DNA of 64,000 nt from Hetaerina americana (taxonomy: Eukaryota; Arthropoda; Insecta; Odonata; Calopterygidae). Location of the stretch: NCBI GenBank assembly GCA_022747635.1, contig JAKTNV010000011.1, positions 19,741,481 through 19,805,480 of the forward strand, written 5' to 3'. Shown here one piece after another: positions 44,880-57,010 of the stretch. The translations under genes and the position numbers were made by a program. The notes below the pieces were generated by a model. It ran no database searches, was not told the DNA's origin, and saw only the letters and a program-made list of their open reading frames with translations. The first letter of the stretch is position 1; every line of letters starts with the position of its first letter.

Positions 44880-45070
44880 AAACTGCGGGAGATGCCGCAA
44901 CAGTAACTTTTAACGGAGTCATCCGCTAATGTGCATTTTAATGCAACAATTTCAGAGCGTAAAAATCATTCGCCTTGACTGGGACTCGAACCCAGATCCC
45001 TCAATATCCGGTCGAGTGCTTTAGCCACTTAAACTACCGCTTCATCTTCTGCTATATGCCAGACATAGGC
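44880..45070 (-). mobile_element. SINE-D copy with tRNA-like head
   Basis: Minus strand. The head at about 44979-45043 has the B box GGGTTCGAGTCCCAG and an A-box-like 'tttaagtggctaaagc'. The body is 'tcaaggcgaatgatttttac', 'gctctgaaattgttgc', 'ggatgactccgttaaaag', ending 'gcatctcccgcagtttct'. This is the only copy in the window with a head. It defines the family. Confidence 0.85.
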
Positions 45071-45420
45071 TCATGTAACTATTTCCCGTTCCGCGATGTG
45101 CAATTTTGCTTGTTTGAAAGTTTTTTTCATCATTGTAGGCAATGGTGAAGATTTTGAAGATATCCTTAAAAATGAAATCAGAATTTTTTCAAAGACGGGA
45201 AATATTTTTGAATAAGTTAATTGTATCATTCAATGGATGGTAATTTAAGTAGGGCTGACTTAATTTGAAGTATTAGTTAAGGTACGTTGTTAAAAAGTAC
45301 AATTGGATATTTTTTTTGAAAAACCCTCGTAAGAATGATAACCGAAAAATTTCATGCATACCACGTGAAGAAATATGAATACAGGCATATATGTGTTCTA
45401 TGTTATTTTCATATAAATAA

Positions 45421-45459
<39 letters not shown>

Positions 45460-45467
45460 ATAATAAT

Positions 45468-45499
<32 letters not shown>

Positions 45500-46849
45500 T
45501 ACATATACAAGACGATGAACTTACAGTATTAATTTCAGTTCTGTGTTGTAACTGGCATGAGAACGAACGGTATTGCTGTACAATAATGATTATTTGACAG
45601 CACCTTTAAAGATAAATTATAAACCATACCAATCAGTTAACAAAAGAGTTTGCAGTCTAAAATTGTTATGTTTGCACATGAGGATAACTTTTTATTTGAT
45701 CTTTGATTGATTTATTTGATCTGCTTGAGCGTTATACGATTTCGTAGAATTTTGAGGCATCTTGCCCAGAAAATAAATAATAAAGTATATTTGTTTCCAA
45801 TCCATACTTTCTTCAGACATTTCGTTTTCTTCGTTATGTGAAGGCTTTGGAACTGTTCCTTTTGAATGAAATCTTTATTTGTTTACAGTTCCCATTTGCC
45901 GCTCCCATTTGTATCCATGGCAACCACGAAAATTTCAAAGTATTCCAGCTTGACAAGATTGCTTTTTCAAATAGCAGCATTATCCATCCACGAATAAAAC
46001 AAATAAATAGTGCTATGTTTAAAAATTGATATGAAATAGAAAAATATTTGAATAAATCTCATGCAAATTATGAGACACAAATTTAGGATAGTAATTGCCC
46101 GATAATATGACTAATACTTCAACGTTATTGAGGACTTTGAGAAGAATATGGATTTCGAAATACTTCCTGTCTATTAGGTTTGAAAGTGCCTCCATATTTA
46201 TCAAAAATTCCGGTTTCATTCCAAGATTTTCCGCGCTGTCGACCTGAATTCTTCCAAAGCTTTATTCAATGCATATGGATCCCGTAATTGGATTCGCATT
46301 CCGTTGAAATTGCCCTGGAGTTTGCATCGCAGATCCGCCTGCTTGAGTGAATTGGATTACTTACCGTCTCCGTTTTCTCCTGTGTAATATATGAAATTGG
46401 ACAAGTTGATTAGCACGCCCTGAATTTACATAAACGCCACACTTCGTCTCGATTGTATGGAAATCTCTTCCTTATTACTGCTTTATCGTGTATTTTTTTA
46501 ATCATTTTTAGCAATTTTGGTGAAATAATATTGAAAGACTCAATTTTTTTCAGACGCCGCGTTTAAATTTCTGAATCCTATCAAATGGAAAATTTGACGC
46601 AGTCTCACATCGTCATCATTTCGGCTCCGACTGGTTTAGAAATGAACTCAAATCAATGTTTTTTTCTTCTGGAACATTACATCACATAAATCTGTGGAAA
46701 AGTGCAAATTTGTTTTTCTCATAATGGCGAACTTCCATTACATCTCGCTTGAATTTGTTCAATATATACAAATCAATCTATTTGACAGTAAAGGAAGGAG
46801 AAATAGACAAACGCGCATAACAATTTGACTGAGAGATTTTTTTGCAGCT
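45071..46849. other. No gene; (TA)n block duplicated
   Basis: 45410-45488 has two tandem copies of 'catataaataataattatat' plus (TA)n, followed by (CA)n at 45486-45499. The rest is AT-rich without a recognised gene. On the minus strand, 46365-46379 is bounded by a splice-acceptor-like and a donor-like sequence. Confidence 0.5.
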
Positions 46850-47275
46850 GAGGGTTTGCGATATGACGATTAATCGACATCTTGTCGATATTTTTTCATG
46901 TCGATATTTTCTCATGTCGATATTTTCTCATGTCGCCCAGTTCGGTATGGATGATTTTTTAGGAATGAAAAATATGAAGGTGAATTGATATCGCCGATAT
47001 TGCGATATGGACGATAAAATCAATGGAACAAAATGAGCGATATTGTCGATGCACGATATATTCGATATATTCGATTAGCCAGCATAATTTATATTTTCCG
47101 TTATTTTCGGTAATATTCTCGCATACCATTTGTCGTGAATATTGGACCATTTCCGCAATGTTGATAATAATTGATGCACCCGAAAATTATCCCATGGCGA
47201 TGTGTCACCATCACCTCGATGTTAATTTTCAATCGAGGATCGACAATAAGAAAAGAATATCAATGTGAAGCAAGG
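46850..47275. repeat. GATATCG-rich repeat, copy 3
   Basis: Contains a tandem array of about three units 'tcatgtcgatattttc' (46880-46935) and many 'cgatattg'/'tcgatata' words to 47085. No match to the 34800-35020 block is seen. Confidence 0.55.
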
Positions 47276-47884
47276 GATGGTGAGTAGGTAAGTAAGCTTA
47301 GAACCGTTATATGTGCCCTCCCACGGTCCCAAGAAGCGTAGGCAGACCGCACTTAGAGGATAGGATAATGAGGTGGTCGGTAAGTTTTTCTGCCGTACCC
47401 CTGGCCATCGTAAAACCTTTCCTCAGGACAACGACCTCATGAGTCACGAAAAGTCAAAAATGATATTTCTTATTTTTCTGAGTTTCTTGGCCTGGCCATA
47501 GGGCTCTAGCGTGAGACGGACAAAGAAGTTTCACAACAGCACTTAAAAATTATGTCCATGAGAAATATTGCCGATTAACGAAATTTTTCTCGCCCCGAAC
47601 AAACCTCCCCGACCGGTGGCTGAATTGTTGTCAAGAAAGTCAACTTACTCGGAGTAACCCGGAAGAAAAACGCCTTTGTCAACCTCACGTCGCGGAAATC
47701 TGCTGAACATTTCCGATTAAGACTTTAAATATTTTCAATTTGTTATAGATATTAGATAGCTTAGCATAGTGTTGATATTATTGACACCGATCATATTTTC
47801 ACTACATGTTTTTAATAAAAGTAATGTTTAGTCAATAAATATGCTTGTCCTCACTTAATAAGATGTTTTCTATACCGGGTGAGG
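47276..47884. other. No gene recognised
   Basis: Mixed sequence with a splice-like 'gtaggtaagt' at 47284-47293; nothing supported. Confidence 0.35.
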
Positions 47885-48600
47885 GTAGATTTTTGAAGGG
47901 CCGTAGAACTTACCGCTCCTTTACACTTTAAGTCATGATTAACATGACACAAACTATTCTTAAACCGTGTTCTGCATCAAAAATACTCATTTTTTAGTTC
48001 TGCATAATTTCTGCCACCGTTAAAGTCATGCAATATATCCCTATTATTTTCCTCATTCAGCCTCGCCGCTATGTATTACTATACGAGAGAAGTAAAAAAT
48101 TTGTTTAAAAGCCTTCAGCATACCATTTATTTCCTCTCAGTATCTTCTGCATTCACTTCGAATTTCTTCCAACAATCTTATTCCCTCTTCCCTTACCAAT
48201 TCAAGTTCTTAATTCTTTCCGACTATTTTATTTTTATTCAATTCTCTTAAAGAGTCACATTTCAAAATTATCCAACTACGCTTAATACATTTCCCGAACG
48301 ACCAAGTTTCTGTACCATACACCACCATCCCCCAAATCAAAGTTTTAGCTAACTAGTGTTTTCTTTGCATCTTTACGTTAGTAATCAACTCCTGTACCTT
48401 AATAAAGGCTTCATTACCGTAATTCTTCTTTCAATTACTCGTATTACTGTACCCACACTCTTCCAAAATAGATGAGCCGTTCTAGTTTGAATATACACGT
48501 ATCCCAAAGCTTAAATATTTATCTTAGCCTCCCGTTTCTTGGTGATCACTTTACTTTAGATTTATTGCGATTGATTCTCGTCCCTTTGTCCTCAAATAAA
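47885..48600 (-). mobile_element. RTE-type LINE relic
   Basis: Minus strand. Tail near 47885-47970 ('taacatgacacaaactattc'). C-terminal region at 48060-48260 ('gcataccatttatttcctct' and related words seen in other minus copies). GAETWSFGKCI-like words follow near 48290-48320, and the part before them continues to about 48600. Diverged. Confidence 0.6.
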
Positions 48601-49775
48601 AATAATTTTAAAATATATACTTACTAGAAAAGAATGATATAATTATACTTATTGCATAAAAATTTATAGCATTACTAACAATTTTGGAAATATGAGTGCA
48701 TTTCTCAGTGCAATTACATTGCCATATTAATTAACCTGACTTTTTAGTTTTTTCTTTCCTTATTTTTCGCATTAATTTCCTTGAGTAATATTTAACGCTT
48801 TCTAAAAGAAAGTCTGAGTATCGCAATGTGTTATGGCTCATATTAATGTGTTTCACGTTGTGATAGGCATCAATTCACAGTTACTCGTTAGTCAAATCCA
48901 CTGCGGTTCGTGCGCCAGTCAAAATCGAATCTCCGATGCATTTTTTGCATCTAATTAATTAATTCAGAGAGATATTTTCAGACCAATGAAACATTTATGG
49001 CGAAAATGAGGAAATGTTTTCGGCATCTATGTTTGTTGAACGTTCTATAACGAATCTTTACAGGATTCTAAAATATACTTTATTTTACCTTGAAAAAACA
49101 CTAACCAAACATTATTTATGGTTGATCACTTTACCTCGGTATTTTGGTGAAACACAACTGCCAAAATCAGCCATAACTCAGGCTCCTAGTTCGGTTAGAA
49201 ATCAAGTAATTTGTGGAAATGCGGTTCGACGCATTGAAAGGCCTGTATTTTCGCCACTTTAATTGCCTAAAATCGCTAATTAAAATTAGTCTTTTTCAAT
49301 TAAAACAGATGTAGGCATCTTTTTATGTGATCTATTATCCATTTCGCGAATTGGCGAAATTGATCCGGGTTGAATTATTTGTGGGGTCGAGATAGGGATG
49401 GCGCATTGATTAATGGAGTTTTGAATTAATGTGTTAGTAAAATATTCAATGGGTTATTAATTTTTCGCGTTGGAGTTGATAAAAAGAGGCGTAAATTGAA
49501 CTGGTTTTGCCATCCATGCTGCTACGTTCCACATCCGAATGGAAAAAATAAGTGACTCCGCTGATAATTGTCTGGACTTTTTTTTAATACGTGGGCTAAT
49601 TTGCTCTATACTTCCTCAATAATTTCCATATAGCGTTCAATCCTCTCTCCCGTAATTATTCGCAACCCAGATTTGAAACTAACAGAGTGAAAAATTTTAA
49701 TTTTTCATAAAGAAGTTTTTCTTTTATGTTCGGGCTACAATTTTTGGAAATTATCAGTTGAACCACGGAAGATTT
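48601..49775. other. No gene recognised; AT-rich
   Basis: AT-rich. No coding or shared repeat pattern is visible. Confidence 0.4.
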
Positions 49776-49779
49776 AAAG

Positions 49780-50500
49780 GGGATGGAAGGAATAAATTGA
49801 GAAACTATATAATGAAGATATTAGGGCGGCAACCTAAAGAATATAAAGAGAATATGACATACTATATATGAGGATAGATTTGATCCACGCTTACTCGATG
49901 GCGGGAGAGAAAGGGCATTAAGAATATTGAAATCCTATCGACCTGTGAGGATACATAATATTTCCGTGGAGCTACTGAAGGGTTTAGGAAAACGTTTCAG
50001 GTAGTTTCGTTAGGCAAAGAAGCTTTCAAAAGGATGGAATTGATGGCAGGGACGTTGAATAAGGATGTTAAGAAAAGACTTGCTGTAACTTAGATATGGA
50101 GGGTTGTTTTTGTGCATCGTGGAAACATGGTCATAGTAAGAGGATAGACGTAGATTGGAGGCATTTGAAATGTGGGTGTGGAAAAGGTGATTAACACTGA
50201 AAGAAAAACAAACAAGGAAGTGGATGAGAGGGGATTGTTGGGAAATAGTCGTAAAGATAATTGCAGAGCACATTGATTGGCAATGGGATGTAGAAGATTG
50301 TCAAATTGGCGATACTGTCAAGCAAGCGTGCAAGGGACAGGGACAGAATCGGGATGTTGGATAGAATGAAGTGAGGAAGGTGGCATGCTGAATTGAAAAG
50401 GGTTTGTTGTAGTATATGGTGTCACCTTGGGTCTTTTTAGAATTTGGCAGAGAAATGCATCTCTATATTATCAGTACACATCTGAAGCCAACTTCAAAAT
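49780..50500 (+). mobile_element. RTE-type LINE, internally deleted
   Basis: About 49935-49990 reads RPVRIHNISVELLKGLGK, like the first reverse transcriptase block (G.DNIPVELLKALG). At about 50020 it jumps to EAFKRMELMAGTLNKDVKKR, then IWRVVF, RKTNKEVDERGLLGNSRKD and GVTLGLF. The catalytic core between them is missing. The tail ends near 50500. Confidence 0.7.
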
Positions 50501-50814
50501 CTAGAATACCCATAATAATATTCTTTTGCGTAATCACATTCATCCAGTCGAATCATTCGCGGTGAAAAAGGTGCCATTATAGTATTGTTTGTCACTATCT
50601 GCTCGATTAGAACTTGGTTGTTAGTAGATTGACGGTTCAGCTGTATGTTGAAATAGGAAATGTTGGTAGTCACGCTTGATTCGCCGTACGTGCAAAACTA
50701 AAACAGCCAAACAATATTTCCACATTTATTAAGCGTTATTATCTTCGTCCATATAGCATCGTTTTGCCAACACCTGATCATTGTACCAGGTTTTCTTTGT
50801 AGGCCCGTGCGATT
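50501..50814. other. No gene recognised
   Basis: Mixed sequence between an RTE copy and the next GATATCG-rich block. Confidence 0.35.
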
Positions 50815-51420
50815 CACATATGTAGTGTAACGATGGACATCATATCGATATATTTTCATATCGACCAGGCCTATATGGAAAATATAAACCTACTGATATG
50901 TTTGGACTCGATATTTATCGTCGATATGATATCAGCATCTTTTCGATATGCTTTCAAACCAACCAAGTCGATATGAATAACCCTACAGAGTCGATGTATC
51001 GATGGTCGAAATTTACGCTGCTATGACCTAGTTGACAATATAACAGTACGAATCAATTATCCGTATTTAATGTATAGTTGATATGAAGATTTGGGTCATT
51101 AAATCACTTCGGTGATAAGGATAGTATTTTCGGTTCGACGATATTATTAATACATCCAAAAATTATCGTCATTTCCATTCATCATATCGTTTCCACCTCG
51201 ACATATCCTTTATAATGAATAAATCTGTAGCATTATCTTATATCTAATCGGTATATTGTCAATGATTTTCGACATGCATATATATCAGAAATGGTGATAT
51301 AGTTCTAGGAAGTTTTTTGGGATAATTCTGTTATGACCATATGTACGACGTCCCGGAATCATTTCGGTATTTATTTCAAATCGACGTTCGATATCGTGAA
51401 CTGAATGTAATCGCACAGCC
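50815..51420. repeat. GATATCG-rich repeat, copy 4
   Basis: Dense 'atatcgat', 'tcgatatg' and 'gtcgatatgat' words at 50840-51010, continuing more thinly to 51400. The block is followed at once by a GC-rich island, as is copy 2. Confidence 0.55.
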
Positions 51421-51800
51421 GCTAGCTTCCCCTCACTCGGCGCCGACGTTCGTGGTCATGATTTCGGTTCAAGAGGGTATTGAGTGAGGAGGAGTGTGTG
51501 GGTGTCTTCTCAAAACCTCCAGAGAGGGGTTCCGCTTCTCCCCAAAGCTTTCCTCTCCGACCCCAGGACGGACGGAAGTGGGTTCGGAGACATCGCCCCC
51601 CCTTCCACCTTCTTGTTCCCTTTTTGAAGGCCTTAAAGCAGTACGCAGGATTAGCAGCGGTCATGGGATTTGGGAAGACTTCCTCTTTCGGACTGAGGAT
51701 TACTTTTTATTTTCTTTTCCCGATCCCTTCCCCCACTTTTTGAAGCTCTTAGGCGGGAAGTGCGATCATCTTGTCTCGCCCACTAAAACTTTAACCCAAG
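51421..51800. other. GC-rich island
   Basis: CpG- and CT-rich. Frames at 51480-51940 are open in two phases but show no domain. Confidence 0.45.
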
Positions 51801-53584
51801 TCTCTCGAATTAGTGTCATTTCTAGTCTCTCCTCCTTGTGCGTCGCAACTGAAATACTCATAATGCTCTCTGCAGTTTTAAGTCCACGCGGCACCAAGAA
51901 AAAAAAACAATGCCACCAAAGAGCTTTTCGTTGTATTTGAAATTATTTTCACAGCGTGGGAGCAACACGCGTTGACGAGTCGAAAAGAATTTCGAAATAA
52001 AGACATTTAATCAGGGAATGTGTCGACTGCAATTATGAACGCGTGTACGACACAGTGGAAAATAAAAATAGCGATTTGTTTTTGGGGAAACCCAAGATAA
52101 GGGTAATTGAATTATTAGGGCGTGCAGTGGCCTTTATGGCGAGTTATATCATATTCGCGTGTGTGCATGTTTATATACACATATTATTAGCAGTACTTAA
52201 ACGGATTAGGGTAGGGTTATGATGAACCCTGGAAACACCCCCTTACTGTACCCCTAAGCCCTTACTAACATGGCGAAAAATATCCTTAAAATCTGTTTTA
52301 CATTAAATTATTCTTTAAAGCTAAGTTTCACATTTCATTCATGTAAAAAATATAAAATTGAGTCCATCTCCAACATAGAAGCCTTTAAATGATATTCAAC
52401 CATTTATTTTAATTCTCAGCGTGCGCCAAATATTTCAATGAAATACATTGAGACAAATTTGGCACGCAATTAATTTACTCCACGTTTTAATTTGACCTCA
52501 ATTGATTTCCAATTGTATTTTGACCTTTCAAGGGGATATTTTAGAAAAATGTCCACCCCCTTGGTGATCCATATGATATCAGCCGGAAGGAAGTGTGTGT
52601 GTCAAATTTTAATGAAAAAACTGAAATTATAAAATTGAAAAATATCCATTTGAATTTTAAATTCTGTATGTGAATATTTCTAGTTGAAATATTGATCGGT
52701 CTGAACAAAGATGTCAAATTTCGCTTATTGAATTATTTGAAAAATGAAACTACGCTTAGAGAAAGGTTATTGATGCTCATTTCCAAAGCTACCGAGATAA
52801 TAAATATTTGCCCTTTGGAAAAGGCCAAGGTAACGACGATAATATTAACTATACCTTTGGCATTTAAGAAGTTCGCTTTGAATTGAAAACACGAGCGTAA
52901 ATTCACTCAACATCTGACTAGAATTTTAATCGGACCACTTTAATGGGACGCTCATTCTTTCTACTTTCATCTCCTGAAAATATTCGGACCGATATTATCA
53001 AGATAACATTTTCTCAACTGGAGGATAATCAACGATTAAGAGCATAACTATTTTGTCTCGAAGTTATTTTTCTTGCATGATTGCGGACATTTCCTGAGGT
53101 TGCAGCTAGTATTTAAGTAAGTCAATATTGATAGAAATATCAGAGAAGAAGGCGGTTTGTCTAAAAAATGTGGAATAAATCTAATTTTGCGCCGAAATAT
53201 CGTGCAACATGGCTAAATGTACGCAAGATTTCAATTTTATCTAAGACCGAAGGGTCATTACGTTGAACTGTTCATTTTTGACGTAGGGCGTGACGCCAAT
53301 ACAATTCGTAATCTCCGCCTAAGAGTAAATACCGTAGTTAGCTTTCGTTATCAGCTTAAAATTGTCTTATCTGTGAATTACTGACTTAAGGTACTTGAAA
53401 ACTTTTTAATTAAATATTTTTTGCCAGGATTTGTCTATGCATGAGGAGTGTTTACACATTCAATGGAAATCCTTTCGAAATAAAATTCATGTCATAACCC
53501 TTTTCTGCTAGGTGATTTAAAAATTTTGGTTTTTAATTGAATATTTCGAAACACGCTCATCACCAAATTCGTTTCAAATAACAT
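51801..53584. other. No gene; one RTE tail
   Basis: AT-rich. Minus-strand RTE tail words occur at about 52205-52330 ('gggtagggttatgatgaacc', 'cccttactaacatggc'), comparable to 2040-2100. Nothing else is recognised. Confidence 0.5.
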
Positions 53585-53900
53585 GTTTCTGTGCCGTACA
53601 AAACCGTGCTCCATATGGAGGTTTTGACAAGTCTTTTTATAATACATTTCCTTAAAAGTCCCCGTCACCAATTCCCTCCTCCTTGCGAAAGCTTATTAGC
53701 CCAACGCAGGTCTTCTACTTATGTCTCTACTACTTTGACCCTTTTGGTCGAGAACACTTCCGGGATAGGTAAGCTGTTCTACCCAATCTAGGTTTTACCC
53801 TCCTATTTCAACATTCAGCTTAACTCCCCCCTTTCTCGAAAAATGCATGAGCTTTGTTTTGTTTACAATTATACTATAACACTGACTTTCCAATGCGCTG
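53585..53900 (-). mobile_element. RTE-type LINE fragment
   Basis: Minus strand, pieces KLMHFSRKGG, KLNVEIGG, NLDWVEQLTYPGSVLD, then SRDISRR and a RRRELVTGTFK equivalent. This equals the conserved run KT..M..S......V.......EQ..YLGS...D. Stops are present. Confidence 0.75.
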
Positions 53901-54990
53901 AAATTCCTTGGCAGCCGTTGATGATAAAATTATATTAATTGAATGAAGTGAAATTGTGAAATAATTTCCAAAATACCGTTTTAACTTTGATTCTCATATT
54001 ACACTACACTTTTTAAGGACTTGTTTTTTTTATTATCTTTGTGAGAAAATCGAAATATCTGACGGGTTGAGGTTCGGGGATGATAAAAAAAGGTTTGAAA
54101 GCATCATTCTCTTATGGTTTGTTAATCAACCCATACATGGAAGTCCACCGGTTTAGGTAGGCTTACGGATGGACTTTTGAGATGTATGGAAAAGTATGGG
54201 AAAACATTGGGGCTCAAAGTTGGACAAAAAATTCAGTTAGGGGAAGAGAGATGCGATTATATCCCGAATACTTTGTCAAACTTAGTCCAAAACAATTATC
54301 CAAGATAGATAAACTGTTCCACCCACTCCAATGCATGTATAAACTCCTATTTCAACGCTTTACCCAGGCTTACTCTTTATAGAAAACCTCATAACCTTTT
54401 TTTTGTTTGCATGGTCGAAAGTAGGCAATATCAACAAAATGAATGTATAGTCTAAATCAGCAAAAAGCGCATTGCACAAATATGTATTCCTCCACTCATT
54501 GTCACTTGGAAGTGAAAATTGGGTGTGTCACGATAAGCATAAATATCGAATTCATGCCACAGGGTATGGGCGACCAACTCCGAGTAGTGTCTGTGATAAA
54601 ATTGGAGAGATTGGAAAAGGGATGGGTGGGTCATGAAAGAAACTTGGGCGTGCCACGATAAACATAAATATCGACTAAGTGAAGTGTATCCCCCGTGGAT
54701 TTGGATGCGCGGGCATGAAAGTGCTGCTACGCTCGATTGGTCATGTTAAGTGAATTGATGAGAGTTGAATCGACAAAATGGATGGATGTATGAGAGAAGT
54801 GTAAATGGTTAGAGGCGGTGATTTGATAAAAGCAATCAGCGAATGTGAAATATTGAAAAAAGTAACGCTTCCTATGCGTTTTGTGGTTTAAACAAAAAAC
54901 TTCAGTTGTCCACCTAATCAAGGAAGGGCATGATTTATTTTTATATTTTATTCGGTAATAATCCGTAAACAGCATTGTTTTTTTTGGCCT
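53901..54990. other. RTE scrap and unrecognised sequence
   Basis: 54240-54420 on the minus strand contains FIHALEWVEQFIYLG, the same RTE block as at 53800. A direct repeat of about 25 bases ('cacgataagcataaatatcg' and 'cacgataaacataaatatcg') lies at 54529 and 54654. Confidence 0.5.
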
Positions 54991-55145
54991 TTACATGGAA
55001 TTATTTCATTAGTACATGTATAAAATTAAAGACAATAACGACAAGGAAGCCCCAAGGGGAGAAATACCCACCTCGGCGGGAGTCGAACCCGTGGCCTCTG
55101 GGTTGCCAGCCGAGCACGTTATACCGCCACCACCAGGACTAACGT
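54990..55145 (-). mobile_element. SINE-B copy (tRNA-like)
   Basis: Minus strand. B-box-like 'gggagtcgaacccgtggcct' at 55077-55096, followed by 'gttgccagccgagcacgtta' and 'taccgcc'. Body 'aaagacaataacgacaagg'. Better preserved than 25080-25225. Confidence 0.7.
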
Positions 55146-55379
55146 ATGTAAGCATACAAGAACCAGCTGGGCCAAAATCATTAAAGTCTGGTTCACAAGG
55201 GGAACTGAGCACCAATGAACGTGAGAGAGACGAAAAAAACTATGCAAAGATAAAGCAATTAATAATGTAGCAGGAAAAACGTATGACGCGACGGATGAAT
55301 TATGACAATAGTGTAATTTTCTCATTAAACCTTCATTAATTGAACAAGGTTATTTTTCTTTTAAATCCCATTTCCATCA

Positions 55380-55960
55380 TTTATGAGGCAGTTGTGATAT
55401 CACCGCCGCCTGGTACAGATCGCTGAGTCGTCAGTCACTAACAGTACAAATGTATTCTTCCGCGTTAAGTGAAGCGATCGTTCCTCTGATTCCGTTCGAT
55501 CAACACCGGAAATATACCAACTCTTTTTGCCGCATCATTTTTTGATCGCATGCGCTATTTATTGCTGCTCCCTTCCTCACCGGAACGTTCTGACAACAAA
55601 AAAATGGAAAAATGAAGAACGCGAGGCGGAGAGTGGACGATGCTTCAGAAGATGAACGCGCTTCCATCTCGATGTCATCTTCGTTATTCTACGCTTCGCT
55701 CTCTCGGAGTCGAAGTTCAAAATGCCACCTTTGCGTCGGTGCGTTCAAGTGGTTCGAGCCCTCGTCGGTGTAATCGCCGATGGTTCATAATGAGTGCTCT
55801 TCGGGACGAATGCATAAAAAATAATCGGCAAAGAGCAGCTGTTTGCGGTAGGACGGCGGCGAGAATGAGAAAAAATTGAACTTGATTTAAGTCTTGCTCG
55901 CGAGCAAAAAAGATCTTCGCAGAGAGGCTTCCGTTGATTTCTTCGAATTAAATGAAAATG
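55380..55960. other. CpG-containing island
   Basis: GC-richer than its flanks, with many CG dinucleotides. A frame from ATG 55640 (79 codons) ends at 55879 with no domain. It could be an exon or promoter; not supported further. Confidence 0.4.
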
Positions 55961-56018
55961 GAGGGAGACCTTAGGTAAATGCGATGCAACCCATCGTGGA
56001 ACATTGCAGAACAGGGAA

Positions 56019-56024
<6 letters not shown>

Positions 56025-56083
<59 letters not shown>
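56025..56083. repeat. (TA)n microsatellite
   Basis: About 29 TA units after 'tatgtatata'. Confidence 0.95.
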
Positions 56084-56086
<3 letters not shown>

Positions 56087-56257
56087 TATAAAAATGTATA
56101 TACTAGTATATTTATTTCCACAGAAGATGGAAGTTGTTGTGTCACCGAAAATTCCGGGATACGTGCCAGTGTTCTTTTTTATGTTTCTATCTATATTTGC
56201 GTTGGCCAACGCCATTATATACACAAATATACGCTCGCACATACATGTGTGTGTGTG

Positions 56258-56525
56258 GGGGGGCACAGTAGTCCAGGGGTAGAGCGTTGAACCGGAGGGA
56301 CCCGGGTTCGATTCCCGGGCAAGCCTCTCCGGGCACTTGAATCCCAATCCAAGCTTTGTGATTTTTCGGATACCAGGTCTCCCTGGGAAACCATAACCGG
56401 TACAGGGAAAGGAACTGGCCCCCCTACCCTAATGTGTGAATTTCACACGCCGTCGGGTTCTCTACCTCTAACTCTACCCTCACCTGCCAAACCGGCCTTC
56501 GGGTTGATTACTGTGTTTATGGTTT
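56258..56525 (+). mobile_element. SINE-A, best copy
   Basis: tRNA-like head at 56263-56330: A box in 'gtagtccaggggtagagcg', B box GGTTCGATTCC (56306-56316). The body 'gatttttcggataccaggtc', 'aaaccataaccggtacaggg', 'gtgtgaatttcacacgccg' and 'aaaccggccttcgggttgat' follows. The copy ends in (AT)n at 56530-56546. It would be a polymerase III transcript. Six other copies are at 7785, 20115, 20640, 33835, 37605 and 61080. Confidence 0.9.
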
Positions 56526-56639
56526 TGTTAATATATATATATATATTTTAATGTATATGTATATAATTATTTACACACATAGATATGCACTATATATACC
56601 CTCACACATATATACACAAAGGATTTATATATTTTTCGC

Positions 56640-57010
56640 TTTCCTCGCCTTCTTTGCTCCGGTGGGTCTAGTAGGGTTGTGGGGGAAGAGGAGACGGAAA
56701 GGGAAATAATTTTTTTTGTTGACCGCATGCCGACTTAATTACGAAAACCAGTCCTCCACACCGAAGAGTTCTGTAAATTACGTGATTAAAAGGAGAGCGA
56801 GGGTGTGGGTAGGGGAGGATGGGGGTGGGGAGGCGGGTAATTCGAACCGGGCCACACGGTCGTCTCTGGAATTCGGATCCCACGTTCTCCATTCCTCCTC
56901 CTGTCAGTGCTCGTCTGTGGGGAGGAGGATCGGTCTCTTCGCCGCGAACGGCGAACTCCAGGGATCTCGGCCGCCGTGGGTCCGACCACGGGGAAACGGA
57001 AATGATAATG
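56640..57010. other. GC-rich island
   Basis: G-rich then CpG-rich. Frames on both strands overlap (for example 56716-57033) with no domain. Confidence 0.45.

Noticed and set aside
44979..45043. Possible tRNA gene on the minus strand
   Set aside because: It is continuous with the SINE-D body that also occurs without a head at 19497 and 21935.
55640..55879. 79-codon frame in a CpG island
   Set aside because: Contains Cys, Arg and Ser in no family pattern. Not distinguishable from an open stretch of GC-rich DNA.
55979..56290. Frames encoding long Tyr-Ile repeats
   Set aside because: Translations of (TA)n microsatellites; the same applies to frames at 35532, 45273, 63280 and 63641.
56263..56330. 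Possible tRNA gene
   Set aside because: The A and B boxes are the head of SINE-A: the same body follows in other copies, and the region is not a closed tRNA with a terminator.
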